Origin: Candidatus Rhodobacter oscarellae
GTDB taxonomy: Bacteria; Pseudomonadota; Alphaproteobacteria; Rhodobacterales; Rhodobacteraceae
Assembly: GCF_001078595.1 (NCBI RefSeq)
Contig: NZ_LFTY01000002.1
Span: 2,847,773-2,911,772, forward strand
DNA length: 64,000 nucleotides
Direction: 5' to 3'
The notes under the pieces are model-generated. The model was not told the origin of the DNA, made no database searches, and saw only the letters and a list, made by a program, of their open reading frames with translations. The position numbers and the translations under genes were made by a program. Position 1 is the first letter of the stretch. Each line of letters starts with the position of its first letter. Below, piece after piece: positions 1 through 9,215 of the stretch.

Positions 1-2
1 GC

Positions 3-1517
3 AAGCTCAAAGAGATGCATTACGCCGTCGCGATGGAGCTGAAGTTCACCAAGGACGAGATCCTGACGATCTACCTCAACCGCGCCTTCCTGGGCGCCGG
101 GGCGCATGGGTTCGAGGCCGCCGCGCAGCGCTACTTTGGGCGCTCGGCGGCCGAGGTGAACGCACCGCAGGCGGCGATGCTGGCGGGGCTTCTGGTGGCG
201 CCGACGCGTTACGCGCCGACCAACAACCTAGAGCGCAGCCAGGACCGCGCCGCCACGGTGCTCAAGCTGATGCATGAGCAGGGCTATATCACGGACGCGG
301 ACCGCGCCACGGCGGCGGCGGCGCCCGCCACGCTGAGCCAGGCGGCGGAGGCCCGTGCGGGGGGCTACTTTGCCGATTGGGTGATGGGGCGCGGACCGGA
401 CTTCCTGACGCGGGATACGACCGAGGACGTGGTGGTCAAGACCACCTATGACCAGCGCATCCAGACCGCCGCCGAGGAGGGCCTGCAGGCGGTGCTGGAC
501 GCCAAGCTCAAGGAGGGCTCAAAGGCGCAGGCGGCGATTGTGATCATGTCGGCGGACGGCGCGGTGCGCGCCATGGTGGGCGGGCGGCAGTTCAAGGGCG
601 TCTCGGGCGGGTTCAACCGCGCGGTGCAGGCCAAGCGGCAGACCGGCTCGGCGTTTAAGCCCTTCGTCTATGCCACGGCGCTGGATCTGGGCTGGCGGTT
701 CGATGACTTCGTGGATGACAGCCCGCTGACGATCGACATTCCCGGCTCGGGGCCCTGGACGCCCAAGAACTACACGCGCGATTTCCGCGGGCCGGTGAGC
801 CTGACCGAGGCGCTGATCTGGTCGCTGAACATCCCGGCGATCCGGGTCTCCGAGGCGGTGGGGCGCGGGATGGTGCGCACGGTGGCCGAGAGCTTTGGGA
901 TCGAGAGCGACCTGGCCTCTGGCCCGGCGCTGGCGCTGGGCACCTCTGAGGCCAGCCTGCTGGAGATGACGGGCGCCTATGCGGGCATCCTGAACGGCGG
1001 CTCCTCGGTGCGGCCCTACGGGCTGGTGGACCTGCGGTTCCTAGGCGAGCAGAGCCCGCTGATGACGCAGACCGGCGGGCTAGGGGAGCGGGTGATCTCG
1101 CCCCAGGCGGCGCAGCAGCTGATCTACATGATGCACCAGGTGGTCGAGACGGGCACCGGCGGGCGCGCCAAGCTGGACGGCTGGCAGGTGGCGGGCAAGA
1201 CCGGCACCACGAACAGCGCGCGGGATGCCTGGTTTCTGGGCTTCTCGGCGGATTACGTGGCGGGCATCTGGATGGGCTATGACGACAACACGCCGCTTTC
1301 CGGGGTGACGGGGGGCGGGCTGCCGGCGGAGATCTGGCAGGAGGTCATGACCCGCGTGCATGCCGGGCTGCCGCCGCGCACGCTGCCGATGCTCACGCCG
1401 GCGCAGCTGCCGCGGGACGTGCCGACGGCGGTGTCTTCGCCCGGCCGCCCGAACCAGGGCCTCGGAAACGCGATCGAGAACGTGCTGGACTCGATCTTCG
1501 GCGCCCCAAGGCGATAG
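3..1517 (+). CDS. Penicillin-binding protein 1A-type transglycosylase/transpeptidase, 5' end outside window
   Basis: Bifunctional class A penicillin-binding protein that polymerises and cross-links peptidoglycan in the periplasm. The reading frame is already open at base 3, and the first residues (KLKEMHYAVAMEL, then KDEILTIYLNRAFLG) are the middle of a GT51 glycosyltransferase domain, so the N-terminal membrane anchor and the catalytic glutamate lie upstream of the window. The transpeptidase domain is complete. It has the SxxK motif in GSAFKPF (Ser codon 648-650), the SLN motif in WSLNIPAIR, and KTG in AGKTGTTNSARDAWF (Lys codon at 1197). The C-terminus is short after the catalytic domain and ends at TAG 1515-1517. 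The same frame stays open for about 30 more codons (see findings). Family assignment is sure; which PBP1 paralogue it is cannot be told. Confidence 0.93.
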   Translation, partial: KLKEMHYAVAMELKFTKDEILTIYLNRAFLGAGAHGFEAAAQRYFGRSAAEVNAPQAAMLAGLLVAPTRYAPTNNLERSQDRAATVLKLMHEQGYITDADRATAAAAPATLSQAAEARAGGYFADWVMGRGPDFLTRDTTEDVVVKTTYDQRIQTAAEEGLQAVLDAKLKEGSKAQAAIVIMSADGAVRAMVGGRQFKGVSGGFNRAVQAKRQTGSAFKPFVYATALDLGWRFDDFVDDSPLTIDIPGSGPWTPKNYTRDFRGPVSLTEALIWSLNIPAIRVSEAVGRGMVRTVAESFGIESDLASGPALALGTSEASLLEMTGAYAGILNGGSSVRPYGLVDLRFLGEQSPLMTQTGGLGERVISPQAAQQLIYMMHQVVETGTGGRAKLDGWQVAGKTGTTNSARDAWFLGFSADYVAGIWMGYDDNTPLSGVTGGGLPAEIWQEVMTRVHAGLPPRTLPMLTPAQLPRDVPTAVSSPGRPNQGLGNAIENVLDSIFGAPRR

Positions 1518-1915
1518 CCGCGCCACGTCATCGGCGGGGAGGATGTCGCCGCCGAGCTGGACGCCAAACGCGCCATTGATCAGGGCACGCGGCTGGCCGC
1601 CACGCTGTAGGGGTTACCGAGGGGTGAACGGCGCGGGCGGCGGTTTTCGCCGTGGGTCTGCGATTCGGGCGGTTAACGGCTTATTTTGTTGGGAAATCCG
1701 CGGTCGGCAAAGCGTCGGCAAAGTGTCGGCCTTGCGTATGGCACTATGTCGGGCAAGGAGCGTGATTAACGGACCGCGCGGTGATGGAAGGTCGTGTGAT
1801 CGCGGTGGGCAGATTGCCCACCCTACGGCTCGCTGCTTCGGGCCGGGAGGCGGTGTTCTTTTTGATTTGGGTAGAAAGCGCCTGAGGTATCAGACCGTCT
1901 GGCGCATCGGGACGA
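1518..1915. other. Intergenic stretch without a supportable gene
   Basis: About 400 bases follow the PBP gene with no convincing coding region. It contains an in-frame 30-codon continuation of the PBP frame up to TAG at about 1610 and a perfect hairpin at 1804-1822 (8-base arms, GAT loop). No promoter is assigned. Confidence 0.5.
1804..1822. repeat. Short perfect hairpin GGTGGGCA-GAT-TGCCCACC
   Basis: An 8-base perfect inverted repeat with a 3-base loop, followed by CTACGGCTCG. No T-run follows, so it is more likely a dispersed intergenic palindrome than a rho-independent terminator. Confidence 0.6.
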
Positions 1916-2224
1916 TCAGCCGTATCGCGCGCGGGTTCCGAAATCCTCAAAGGATTTCGATTCGCAATCCTTTAAGGATTGCGCGCCCGGCGGAGAGGTC
2001 AGCCAACGAATTGGAGCGTTGTTGCAGAAGATGACCAATTGCCCGGAGTTCTCGGCGACGTGAAAGCCTCGGCGAAGGATCTCGGCCATGAAGCGGTCCA
2101 TCCCTGCGAAGCGCTCCACATCCCGCGCCTTGCGGCGGATCACGCCGCCGGTCATCACGGCTTTGGAGGTAAAGAGGTCTTGTAAGAAGACCTCGGGCGA
2201 GAGCGGCGAGTTTCGGTTTTGCAT
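1916..2224 (-). CDS. Small conserved Rhodobacteraceae-type protein of unknown function
   Basis: A 102-residue basic protein. The N-terminal part (MQNRNSPLSPEVFLQDLF, then VIRRKARDVERFAG and FMAEILRRGFHVAENSGQLV) matches my recollection of a small protein common in Rhodobacteraceae genomes that is often mislabelled as phosphoribosylanthranilate isomerase. It is far too short to be that enzyme, so no function is claimed. The last 30 or so codons run through the double palindrome at 1940-1982, so the natural C-terminus is probably the IFCNNAPIR region and the remainder is repeat-derived. ATG at 2222-2224; no strong ribosome binding site is visible. Confidence 0.55.
   Translation of the reverse strand: MQNRNSPLSPEVFLQDLFTSKAVMTGGVIRRKARDVERFAGMDRFMAEILRRGFHVAENSGQLVIFCNNAPIRWLTSPPGAQSLKDCESKSFEDFGTRARYG
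1940..1982. repeat. Tandem pair of perfect 8-base hairpins
   Basis: Two adjacent stem-loops of identical geometry: GAAATCCT-CAA-AGGATTTC at 1940-1958 and GCAATCCT-TTA-AGGATTGC at 1964-1982, separated by five bases. The arms differ only at the second base, as if one was copied from the other. They overlap the 3' end of the small gene at 1916-2224. The sequence fits a dispersed palindromic repeat; this could not be tested here. Confidence 0.7.
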
Positions 2225-2327
2225 GTCCCGCAGATTGAATTTGTTTTGGTTAAGGCGGGGTAAATTCTGTGGCCAATAGAGAGCGTGCGCCCAAGGCGGT
2301 GCATGCTATCACGCACCCCTAGCGCGT

Positions 2328-3299
2328 TTATTCCAAGCGAAGCTCCTCAATCTCAACCTTTCGACATCTGGTGGAAAATACCCGTCGGAAGTCAGTGAGC
2401 CCTTTCAGATACCAGTCAAAAACCTCGTTCCTCTTGTTTGTATCCATTGGATCGATGTTCTCACGTCTCAATGCAATCTTTGAGGCTTTACGATCATCCA
2501 ATCTTTCCCAGCTCAATTGGTAGCCAAACTCGGCTTCAATTTCCTCGCGACTTTCATTGAAATGCTCAAAGATCAGCTTCTCTGTGTCATTGTGGATGTA
2601 CAGTTCGACGCCGATTTTCGAATCACGGGCTCCTGCTGTGAGGACTATTGCAAAATCCGCGCGGCCTACAGGAAAGTTCCACCAATGGTCCTTTGGAGGG
2701 TTACTTCCTCGCAATCCTGGACTTTTCTCGTCCAAGTATTGGGCGAATTCGGTCCAAAACCCAAGGTACATTTTCTGGCGTTCTGACACGGCCGAACCGC
2801 TGATCTGCCGGGATTTTCTACTTAAATGGCGAGTCCACTCATTGGGTTTTGCCACAACATGAAAGAGGGGAGCCATAGGTGAGTTCCCAATTTTGACGAG
2901 TTCTAGTTCCACGGCAAAAAACGAAAATTGGTTGCTTGTCTCTTCATTTAACCAGTCGACCGCTGCCCGGTGCTCCTCCCTAACCCTAGTCGATATCCAG
3001 ATCACTTTTGCAGAAGATCCTAACCCCGCAAGATATGTGAGGATTTGCCCGAGGTGGCTATGATCGGTTTGTGCTAACTGGTTCTCAACCAGGATATAGC
3101 CGTCGCGGTCCCTCGCAATAATATCTGCCGCAAAATCTCCGATAGACCGCTCAGTACCCTCAACAACAGCATCATTTAAATGCAATGCGTCAGCTAAAAC
3201 TTGAAAGTTTGGATCTTCGGCAAGCCATGGAGTAAAATCAGTGGCTTCGTTTGGCCATGCATCTCGCGGGTCCAATCTGTCTATTGTTTTTAGATCCAT
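2328..3299 (-). CDS. DUF4268-type protein with a PD-(D/E)XK nuclease-like N-terminal fold
   Basis: A 323-residue protein. The N-terminal half carries a PD-(D/E)XK-like core: D59 in FAADIIARD, then E72-N-Q74 in YILVENQLAQTDHSHLGQ, an ExQ variant of the ExK motif, followed by a strand with KVIWISTRVREEHR. The C-terminal half (from about residue 180, WTEFAQYLDEK onward) resembles the DUF4268 module. Biochemical function is unknown; relatives are suspected restriction-like or DNA-interacting proteins. The start codon lies one base after the uvrB stop codon (TGA-G-ATG on the minus strand), so the two are probably co-transcribed. Base composition is visibly more AT-rich than uvrB, suggesting recent acquisition into the uvrB 3' junction. 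Fold assignment is moderate confidence. Confidence 0.75.
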   Translation of the reverse strand: MDLKTIDRLDPRDAWPNEATDFTPWLAEDPNFQVLADALHLNDAVVEGTERSIGDFAADIIARDRDGYILVENQLAQTDHSHLGQILTYLAGLGSSAKVIWISTRVREEHRAAVDWLNEETSNQFSFFAVELELVKIGNSPMAPLFHVVAKPNEWTRHLSRKSRQISGSAVSERQKMYLGFWTEFAQYLDEKSPGLRGSNPPKDHWWNFPVGRADFAIVLTAGARDSKIGVELYIHNDTEKLIFEHFNESREEIEAEFGYQLSWERLDDRKASKIALRRENIDPMDTNKRNEVFDWYLKGLTDFRRVFSTRCRKVEIEELRLE

Positions 3300-3300
3300 C

Positions 3301-5478
3301 TCACCGCCTCTTCCGCTTCACATTCCCACCCCTCTGCCCCGGTCTCCCCGCCGTCGAGCGGCCCTTCGTAGCGACCGCCCCCGCGGCGATGGCGTCGACC
3401 GCGGACTGGCGCGCCATGGGGTCGTCGGCGACGGCCAGGTCCACCGCCTCCAGCCGCTTGACCTCGTCGCGCAGGCGCGCGGCCTCCTCGAACTCCAGGT
3501 TCTCCGCCGCCTTGCGCATCTCCAGCCGCAGCCCGTCCAGATGCGCCTGTAGGTTCGCGCCCACCATCGGCTTGTCCACCGTCGCCGTCACGCGGCTCAT
3601 ATCCGTGTCGCCCTTGTAGAGCCCCGACAGCACGTCATCGACGTTCTTCTTGATCGTCTCGGGCGTGATGCCGTGCTCTTCGTTATAGGCCATCTGCTTG
3701 GCGCGGCGACGGTCGGTTTCCTTCAGCGCGCGCTCCATCGAGCCGGTGATCTTGTCGGCATACATGATCACCCGGCCCTCGGCGTTCCGGGCGGCGCGGC
3801 CGATGGTCTGGATCAGCGAGGTCTCGGAGCGCAGGAAGCCCTCCTTGTCGGCGTCCAGGATCGCCACCAGCCCGCATTCGGGGATGTCGAGCCCCTCGCG
3901 CAGCAGGTTGATCCCGATCAACACGTCGAAGGCGCCCAGGCGCAGGTCGCGCAGGATCTCGATCCGCTCCAGCGTGTCGATGTCGGAATGCATGTAGCGC
4001 ACGCGGATGCCCTGCTCGTGCATGTACTCGGTCAGGTCCTCGGCCATGCGCTTGGTCAGGGTGGTCACCAGGGTGCGATAGCCGTCGGCGGCGACGCGGC
4101 GCACCTCGTCCAGCAGGTCGTCCACCTGCATCTCGACGGGGCGGATCTCGACCTTTGGGTCCAAAAGCCCGGTGGGGCGGATCACCTGCTCGGTGAAGAC
4201 GCCGCCGGTCTGCTCGATCTCCCACGACGCGGGGGTGGCCGAAACGAAGACGGACTGGGGCCGCATCGCGTCCCATTCCTCGAACTTCAAAGGCCGGTTG
4301 TCCATGCAGGAGGGCAGGCGGAAGCCATGCTCGGCCAGGGTGAACTTGCGCCGGTAGTCGCCCTTATACATGCCGCCGATCTGGGGCACCGAGACGTGGC
4401 TCTCGTCGGCGAAGACGATGGCGTTGTCGGGGATGAACTCGAATAGCGTGGGCGGCGGCTCGCCGGGGGCGCGGCCGGTGAGGTAGCGCGAGTAGTTCTC
4501 GATCCCGTTGCAGGCGCCGGTGGCCTCCATCATCTCCAGGTCGAAATTGGTGCGCTGCTCGAGCCGCTGCGCCTCCAGCAGCTTGCCCTCGCTGACCAGC
4601 TGGTCCAGCCGGGTGCGCAGCTCTTGCTTGATGCTGATCATCGCCTGGTTCAGCGTCGGCCGGGGGGTCACGTAATGCGAGTTGGCGTAGACGCGGATGC
4701 GCTCGAACGTGTCGGTCTTGGCGCCGGTGAGGGGGTCGAACTCGGTGATGCCCTCCAGCTCTTCGCCGAAGAACGAGAGCCGCCAGGCGCGGTCCTCCAG
4801 GTGGGCGGGCCAGATCTCTAGGCTGTCGCCGCGCACCCGGAACGAGCCCCGGGCAAAGCCCTGGTCGTTGCGGCGGTACTGCTGCGCCACCAGGTCGGCC
4901 ATCACCTGGCGCTGGTCGTACTCGCCCCCCGCCTTGAGGTCCTGGGTCATCGCGCCGTAGGTCTCGACGCTGCCGATGCCGTAGATGCAGCTGACCGAGG
5001 CCACGATGATCACATCGTCGCGCTCCAGCAGCGCCCGGGTGGCCGAGTGCCGCATCCGGTCGATCTGTTCGTTGATCTGGCTCTCTTTCTCGATATAGGT
5101 GTCCGAGCGCGGCACGTAGGCCTCGGGCTGGTAGTAGTCGTAATAGCTGACGAAATACTCCACGGCGTTATCGGGGAAGAACCCCTTGAACTCGCCGTAT
5201 AGTTGCGCCGCGAGCGTCTTGTTGGGCGCGAGGATGATCGCCGGGCGCTGCGTATGCTCGATAATCTTGGCCATGGTGAAGGTCTTGCCGGTGCCGGTGG
5301 CGCCGAGCAGCACCTGGTCCTGCTCCCCCGCATTCACGCCCGCCACCAGCTCTGTAATCGCGGTGGGCTGGTCGCCCGCGGGCTCAAACGCGGTCTGCAT
5401 GCGGAGGACCACCCCGCCCTCAAGCTTTTCGCGGCTGCGCGGTTCAGGGGCCGGGGCATTCAGGATGGGCTCGTTCAT
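3301..5478 (-). CDS. uvrB: Excinuclease ABC subunit B
   Basis: DNA-loading helicase-like subunit of UvrABC nucleotide excision repair; it receives damaged DNA from UvrA and positions UvrC for incision. Visible are the Walker A motif [12 protein letters not shown], the [12 protein letters not shown] beta-hairpin region, helicase motifs ([41 protein letters not shown]) and the C-terminal UVR motif ([24 protein letters not shown]) that contacts UvrC. I chose ATG 5476-5478 because AGGAAAGG precedes it at good spacing; an upstream in-frame ATG at 5550 would add 24 residues but has no ribosome binding site. Length of 725 residues is normal for alphaproteobacteria. The DUF4268 gene follows with a single-base gap. 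Confidence 0.97.
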   Translation of the reverse strand: MNEPILNAPAPEPRSREKLEGGVVLRMQTAFEPAGDQPTAITELVAGVNAGEQDQVLLGATGTGKTFTMAKIIEHTQRPAIILAPNKTLAAQLYGEFKGFFPDNAVEYFVSYYDYYQPEAYVPRSDTYIEKESQINEQIDRMRHSATRALLERDDVIIVASVSCIYGIGSVETYGAMTQDLKAGGEYDQRQVMADLVAQQYRRNDQGFARGSFRVRGDSLEIWPAHLEDRAWRLSFFGEELEGITEFDPLTGAKTDTFERIRVYANSHYVTPRPTLNQAMISIKQELRTRLDQLVSEGKLLEAQRLEQRTNFDLEMMEATGACNGIENYSRYLTGRAPGEPPPTLFEFIPDNAIVFADESHVSVPQIGGMYKGDYRRKFTLAEHGFRLPSCMDNRPLKFEEWDAMRPQSVFVSATPASWEIEQTGGVFTEQVIRPTGLLDPKVEIRPVEMQVDDLLDEVRRVAADGYRTLVTTLTKRMAEDLTEYMHEQGIRVRYMHSDIDTLERIEILRDLRLGAFDVLIGINLLREGLDIPECGLVAILDADKEGFLRSETSLIQTIGRAARNAEGRVIMYADKITGSMERALKETDRRRAKQMAYNEEHGITPETIKKNVDDVLSGLYKGDTDMSRVTATVDKPMVGANLQAHLDGLRLEMRKAAENLEFEEAARLRDEVKRLEAVDLAVADDPMARQSAVDAIAAGAVATKGRSTAGRPGQRGGNVKRKRR

Positions 5479-5550
5479 GAAGGGTGATTCCTTTCCTGCG
5501 CTAGAGTTGATCACTTTTTGTTCTTGTTCAAGCTGCGAGGCCTTGCCCAT

Positions 5551-5866
5551 GCGAACGGGGCCAAAACCGGCGGGCTCAAAGGTGCAAAAATCTAACCCAG
5601 CGTGTGCGGGTCAAGAAATTGCAATCATAGCGTCATTTTCGGGTTGCCCCTGTGGATAATCCCGCATACCGTGTATTTGTAAGCAATTACACCTCTGATC
5701 GCTGGCCGGGCGCGCGACCCACCCCATCCCACCACCCGACGCGCTTGGCCGGCGATCAACTCCCCCAAAAACCGCCGCGCAGAACGCTCAAATGCGTCGA
5801 ATTGATCGCTTGCGCCGAGGCCGTGGAATTTGCGATACAGGGCCCGCAACCTCGGAGGCCCGCCCC
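5551..5866. other. Intergenic region between uvrB and the complex I subunit gene
   Basis: About 315 bases with no supportable gene; it should hold the divergent promoters of uvrB (leftward) and the NDUFS4-like gene (rightward). Reading frames crossing it have no homology that I recognise. Confidence 0.5.
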
Positions 5867-6178
5867 ATGCCAGCTCGTATCTACCAGCCCGCGCGCACCG
5901 CCATGTCATCCGGCACGGCCAAGACCAAGCAATGGGTGCTGGAATTCACGCCCGACACCGGGCGCGAGGTGGACCCGCTGATGGGCTGGACCAGCTCGGC
6001 GGACACCCAGGCGCAGGTCCGGCTGACCTTCGAGACCAAGAAAGAGGCGCTGGACTACGCCGAGGAGAAGGGCATCACCGCCACGGTGCTCGCCCCGCAA
6101 AAGCGCAAGCCCAACATCCGCGCCGGCGGCTATGCCGAGAACTTCGCCACCAACCGCCGTGGGGCCTGGACGCACTAA
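5867..6178 (+). CDS. NADH dehydrogenase (complex I) accessory subunit, NDUFS4/ETC_C1 family
   Basis: A 103-residue protein of the bacterial counterpart of the mitochondrial 18 kDa complex I subunit NDUFS4, an accessory subunit on the peripheral arm. Family features are [16 protein letters not shown] at the start, [41 protein letters not shown], and the C-terminal [15 protein letters not shown], which is close to the mitochondrial consensus. ATG 5867 is preceded by GGAGG (5854-5858) at eight bases. It is encoded away from the nuo operon, as is usual in alphaproteobacteria. The next gene, the TIR-STAND protein, starts 63 bases downstream on the same strand. Confidence 0.93.
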   Translation: MPARIYQPARTAMSSGTAKTKQWVLEFTPDTGREVDPLMGWTSSADTQAQVRLTFETKKEALDYAEEKGITATVLAPQKRKPNIRAGGYAENFATNRRGAWTH

Positions 6179-6241
6179 TCGCTTGCCCCAACGCCCTTGG
6201 GTGTGGATGACTAACTGCAGTCAGCTTTTGATTGCAGCGAT

Positions 6242-8755
6242 ATGCCCGACCAAGCCCAGCGCGATTTCTTTATCAGTTTCACCATCGACGACTTAGAGGT
6301 CGCCACGGTCCTCAACGACGCCCTGAACGCGGCGGGGTTCTCGACCTACTTCCACCCCAAAGATATACCGTCCGGAGGACATATCGCCTATTGGATGGAA
6401 ACCGGGCTGGACCTTGCCCGCCAGTTGATCGCTGTCTGCTCCACTAAATACTTCGCCGAAGAGAAGGTCTATTCCCATGCCGAGCGGCTGGCGAAGTTCT
6501 GGCAGGACCCGCTGAACGCCAACCCGCTGATCGTTCCGGTACAGATCGAGGATTGCACCTTCCCGTCCCTGATGGGACCGCTCAAAAGGATCGACCTGCG
6601 CGGGAAGCAGGCGCCCGAGATGGGGGCGGCGCTGGTCGCGGCCTTGCAGGAAGACGGGGCAAAGCAGGCGCGGCTACAGGCGGGTGGGCTAACGCTGGAC
6701 AAGCGGCGCCCGGAGTTCTGGAACGTAGAGGGCCAGCCAAACCCGCTCTTCACCGGGCGGGACACCGAGATGGCGGACCTGCACGAGCGCATCCGCGCGG
6801 GTGGGGCCACCGCGATCACCGCCGTGGCGGGCATGGGCGGCGTCGGCAAGACCACCCTGGCGCGGGAATACGCGCTGCGCCACGGCAACCGCGCGCGGTT
6901 CGGCGGCGTGTGGTGGATCCCGGCAGAGACCGCGCCGGGCGTCATCAACGCCTATGACACCCTGGCCGAGAAGCTGCCGGATATCGACCGCCAAAAGGAC
7001 AGCCGCGAGAACGCCATCGCCGTGCGCGACTGGCTGGGCCAGCAACCCTCGGCGCTGCCCTGGCTGGTGATCTTCGACAACGCGCCAAATGCTAAGACGG
7101 TGAAGGATTGGCTGCCCCAAGGTTCCGCCAAGGTGATCGTGACCTCTCGCTTTCGCCACTTTGAGAACGTTGCAGAGATGATGCCGCTCGATATCTGGGA
7201 CGAGGACACCACGACGGAATACCTGCTGCGCCGCGTGGAGAGGGGCACGAAAACACAGGCGCGGTCGCTTGCCAAGCGACTGGAAGGGCTGCCGCTGGCA
7301 GCGGAACAGGCCGGAGCCTATCTACGCGAACACGGTGATTGGGACTTCGCAGAGTACGAGGCGCATCTGGTCGATTTGCTTGCGCACGAATATGACAACC
7401 TGACCGTGCCGGTAACGGTCATGGCGACTTTTAGTGCGGCCATTGAGGCGGTGGCAAAACGTCCTCACGGCGCGGCCGCGCTGGCGATCTTGAACATCTG
7501 TGCGTTCCTGTCGCCGGATGGGGTTGATGTAGAACTGCTGAAAGCGACCGCGAGTGAGTCCGACATCTTGCCTGACCCACCAAGCAGCGCGTTGTCCGAT
7601 AAATTGGCGGCCAGCGAAGCCTTCAGAGCGCTGACCGCCTTTGCGCTGATGAGATATGGCGAAGAGAGCCCGGCTGGCCCGGTCTTGGTCATGCACCGGC
7701 TAATCGGCGAGGTCGCCCGCGCGCGGCTGAGCGAGGAAGAGGCCGAGACCTGGCGGGACGCGGCGATCATGATGATCCGGCGGTTGATGCCGTATCAAGT
7801 CGATGATCCCGGTACTTGGCCGCTTTGCGCGCGGTTGGTACCGCATGCCGAAGCGCTGAAATCTCACACTCCCGGCCCCGGCCAATTCGGCGTAGCGCTG
7901 GATTACGTGCTGAATCAAGCTGCTCTTTTTCTGAACGCTCGTGGCGATTTTGACGGTGCAATCGATTTGCTTAGGCGCAGTGTAGCGCTGAGTGAGGAAT
8001 TGCATAAAGACAATGCAAAGGAGCTTGCCACTGCGCTCGGCAATCTCGCGGGACACCTGCAAGAACGTGAAGAGACCTGGGACGAGGCAGAGGCCACCTA
8101 TCTCCGCGCCTTGAAAATCAAAGAAGAGATATTGGTGCCGAGTGATCCGTCTCTCGCAATCACGCTTTCGAATCTCGGTAACTTACATCGGCGGCGCAAG
8201 AATTTCGCCAAGGCGGTGGAGCTGACTGAACGCGCAACGGAAATCGACAAGGTCGCGCTTGGTGAGATTTCGACAAATTATGCAATAGACCTCAGCAATC
8301 TCGGCGCCATTTACTATGATTGGGGCAACGAAAGCGGCGACCCAGTGCATCGCAAAAAAGAGGTGGAGTATACCGAAAAATCGGCGGAGATTACCCGTGC
8401 CCTGCGCGGCACACGGCACCCAGAGGTGACGGCCCGGCTCAACAATCTCGCTGTCATGTATGCCAATCAGGGCGACATGGCCCGCGCAGCGGAGGACATG
8501 GCGAAGGCGGTCGCCATTGACCTTTCGCTCGATCAATTGAGGCACCCAGAGACACAGCGCCACATTGCCGAACTCCTCCACCTCTGGACCGCCTCCGGTC
8601 AAAAGTACAAAGCCCAGCGGCTCGCCAGCGGGGACGGCTCTGACATCGTCCCCTATGTCGAGCAGATCGAGGCCGAGCATCGCTCCTGGGTCGCCGAGGA
8701 CCCCGAGAACCGCGACTTCGGCCCGCCCTCGCCCGTCACCGGCGCCACCAAGTAG
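6242..8755 (+). CDS. TIR-NB-ARC-TPR protein (STAND NTPase, immune-type)
   Basis: An 837-residue protein built like plant TIR-NLRs and bacterial TIR-STAND antiphage sensors. Residues 7-135 form a TIR domain (DFFISFTIDDLEVATVLN; E81 in YSHAERLAKFW sits where the NAD-hydrolysing glutamate is found). Residues 165-500 form NB-ARC: Walker A GMGGVGKTT (197-205), Walker B WLVIFDN (274-280), KVIVTSR sensor (297-303), GLPLA (349-353) and a winged-helix MHRL (484-487) in the place of MHD. From about 555 there are TPR repeats (for example ALGNLAGHLQERE, ITLSNLGNLHRRR, ARLNNLAVMYANQGD). By family knowledge, the TPRs sense a trigger, NB-ARC oligomerises, and TIR depletes NAD or makes a signal. It stands alone between a respiratory gene and tRNA-Arg, with no partner effector. 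Target unknown. Confidence 0.9.
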   Translation: MPDQAQRDFFISFTIDDLEVATVLNDALNAAGFSTYFHPKDIPSGGHIAYWMETGLDLARQLIAVCSTKYFAEEKVYSHAERLAKFWQDPLNANPLIVPVQIEDCTFPSLMGPLKRIDLRGKQAPEMGAALVAALQEDGAKQARLQAGGLTLDKRRPEFWNVEGQPNPLFTGRDTEMADLHERIRAGGATAITAVAGMGGVGKTTLAREYALRHGNRARFGGVWWIPAETAPGVINAYDTLAEKLPDIDRQKDSRENAIAVRDWLGQQPSALPWLVIFDNAPNAKTVKDWLPQGSAKVIVTSRFRHFENVAEMMPLDIWDEDTTTEYLLRRVERGTKTQARSLAKRLEGLPLAAEQAGAYLREHGDWDFAEYEAHLVDLLAHEYDNLTVPVTVMATFSAAIEAVAKRPHGAAALAILNICAFLSPDGVDVELLKATASESDILPDPPSSALSDKLAASEAFRALTAFALMRYGEESPAGPVLVMHRLIGEVARARLSEEEAETWRDAAIMMIRRLMPYQVDDPGTWPLCARLVPHAEALKSHTPGPGQFGVALDYVLNQAALFLNARGDFDGAIDLLRRSVALSEELHKDNAKELATALGNLAGHLQEREETWDEAEATYLRALKIKEEILVPSDPSLAITLSNLGNLHRRRKNFAKAVELTERATEIDKVALGEISTNYAIDLSNLGAIYYDWGNESGDPVHRKKEVEYTEKSAEITRALRGTRHPEVTARLNNLAVMYANQGDMARAAEDMAKAVAIDLSLDQLRHPETQRHIAELLHLWTASGQKYKAQRLASGDGSDIVPYVEQIEAEHRSWVAEDPENRDFGPPSPVTGATK

Positions 8756-8877
8756 CCGCAGACGCCAGCTTATTGATTTGTCGCATGTTCGAACCGCCAA
8801 ACCGGTACCCACTTTGGCTGAACATGCTCTATGAGCCTTGATTAATCCCGCCCCCTGCCGCAGAACGGCGCGCGAGC

Positions 8878-8954
8878 GGTCCCTTAGCTCAACTGGATAG
8901 AGCAGCTGACTTCTAATCAGCAGGTTCGGGGTTCGAGTCCTCGAGGGATCGCCA
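8878..8954 (+). tRNA. tRNA-Arg (anticodon TCT)
   Basis: A 77-base cloverleaf with encoded CCA. The acceptor stem GGTCCCT (8878-8884) pairs with AGGGATC; the D-arm is TAGCTCAACTGGATAGAGC. The anticodon stem GCTGA/TCAGC encloses loop CTTCTAA with TCT at 8912-8914. The T-arm is CGGGG-TTCGAGT-CCTCG. It reads AGA/AGG-type arginine codons. An accessory block starts immediately downstream, so it is a plausible integration site. Confidence 0.96.
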
Positions 8955-9215
8955 AATAAATTATCCGCTAAGCAGACATAACGCCGAGTCTTAGGCTCAT
9001 CCTAGGCTCAGAAATTGCAATATCTTGTGATGAGCTGGCATGTTCCGCTATGAGTAATTTCACCACAGCGTTGAACCACTTGTTCCGGCGTTTGGGTTCG
9101 TGCGTCTCATCGAATCTCTACAATTTCTTGCGCCACTGGATTTTCCTGGGATCACTCGGACCGGGGTCAATCCCACCGGGGCATCGCGATGCTCCTTACT
9201 CAAGGAGACATTGTG
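8955..9215. other. Gap after tRNA-Arg, start of accessory block
   Basis: About 260 bases with no gene I can support. Lower GC than the left flank. No integrase remnant was recognised, and I could not find a second copy of the tRNA 3' end in the window. Confidence 0.4.

Noticed and set aside
3673-4446. Long frame on the plus strand opposite uvrB
   Set aside because: It is the antisense shadow of a well-conserved high-GC gene and has no recognisable domain.
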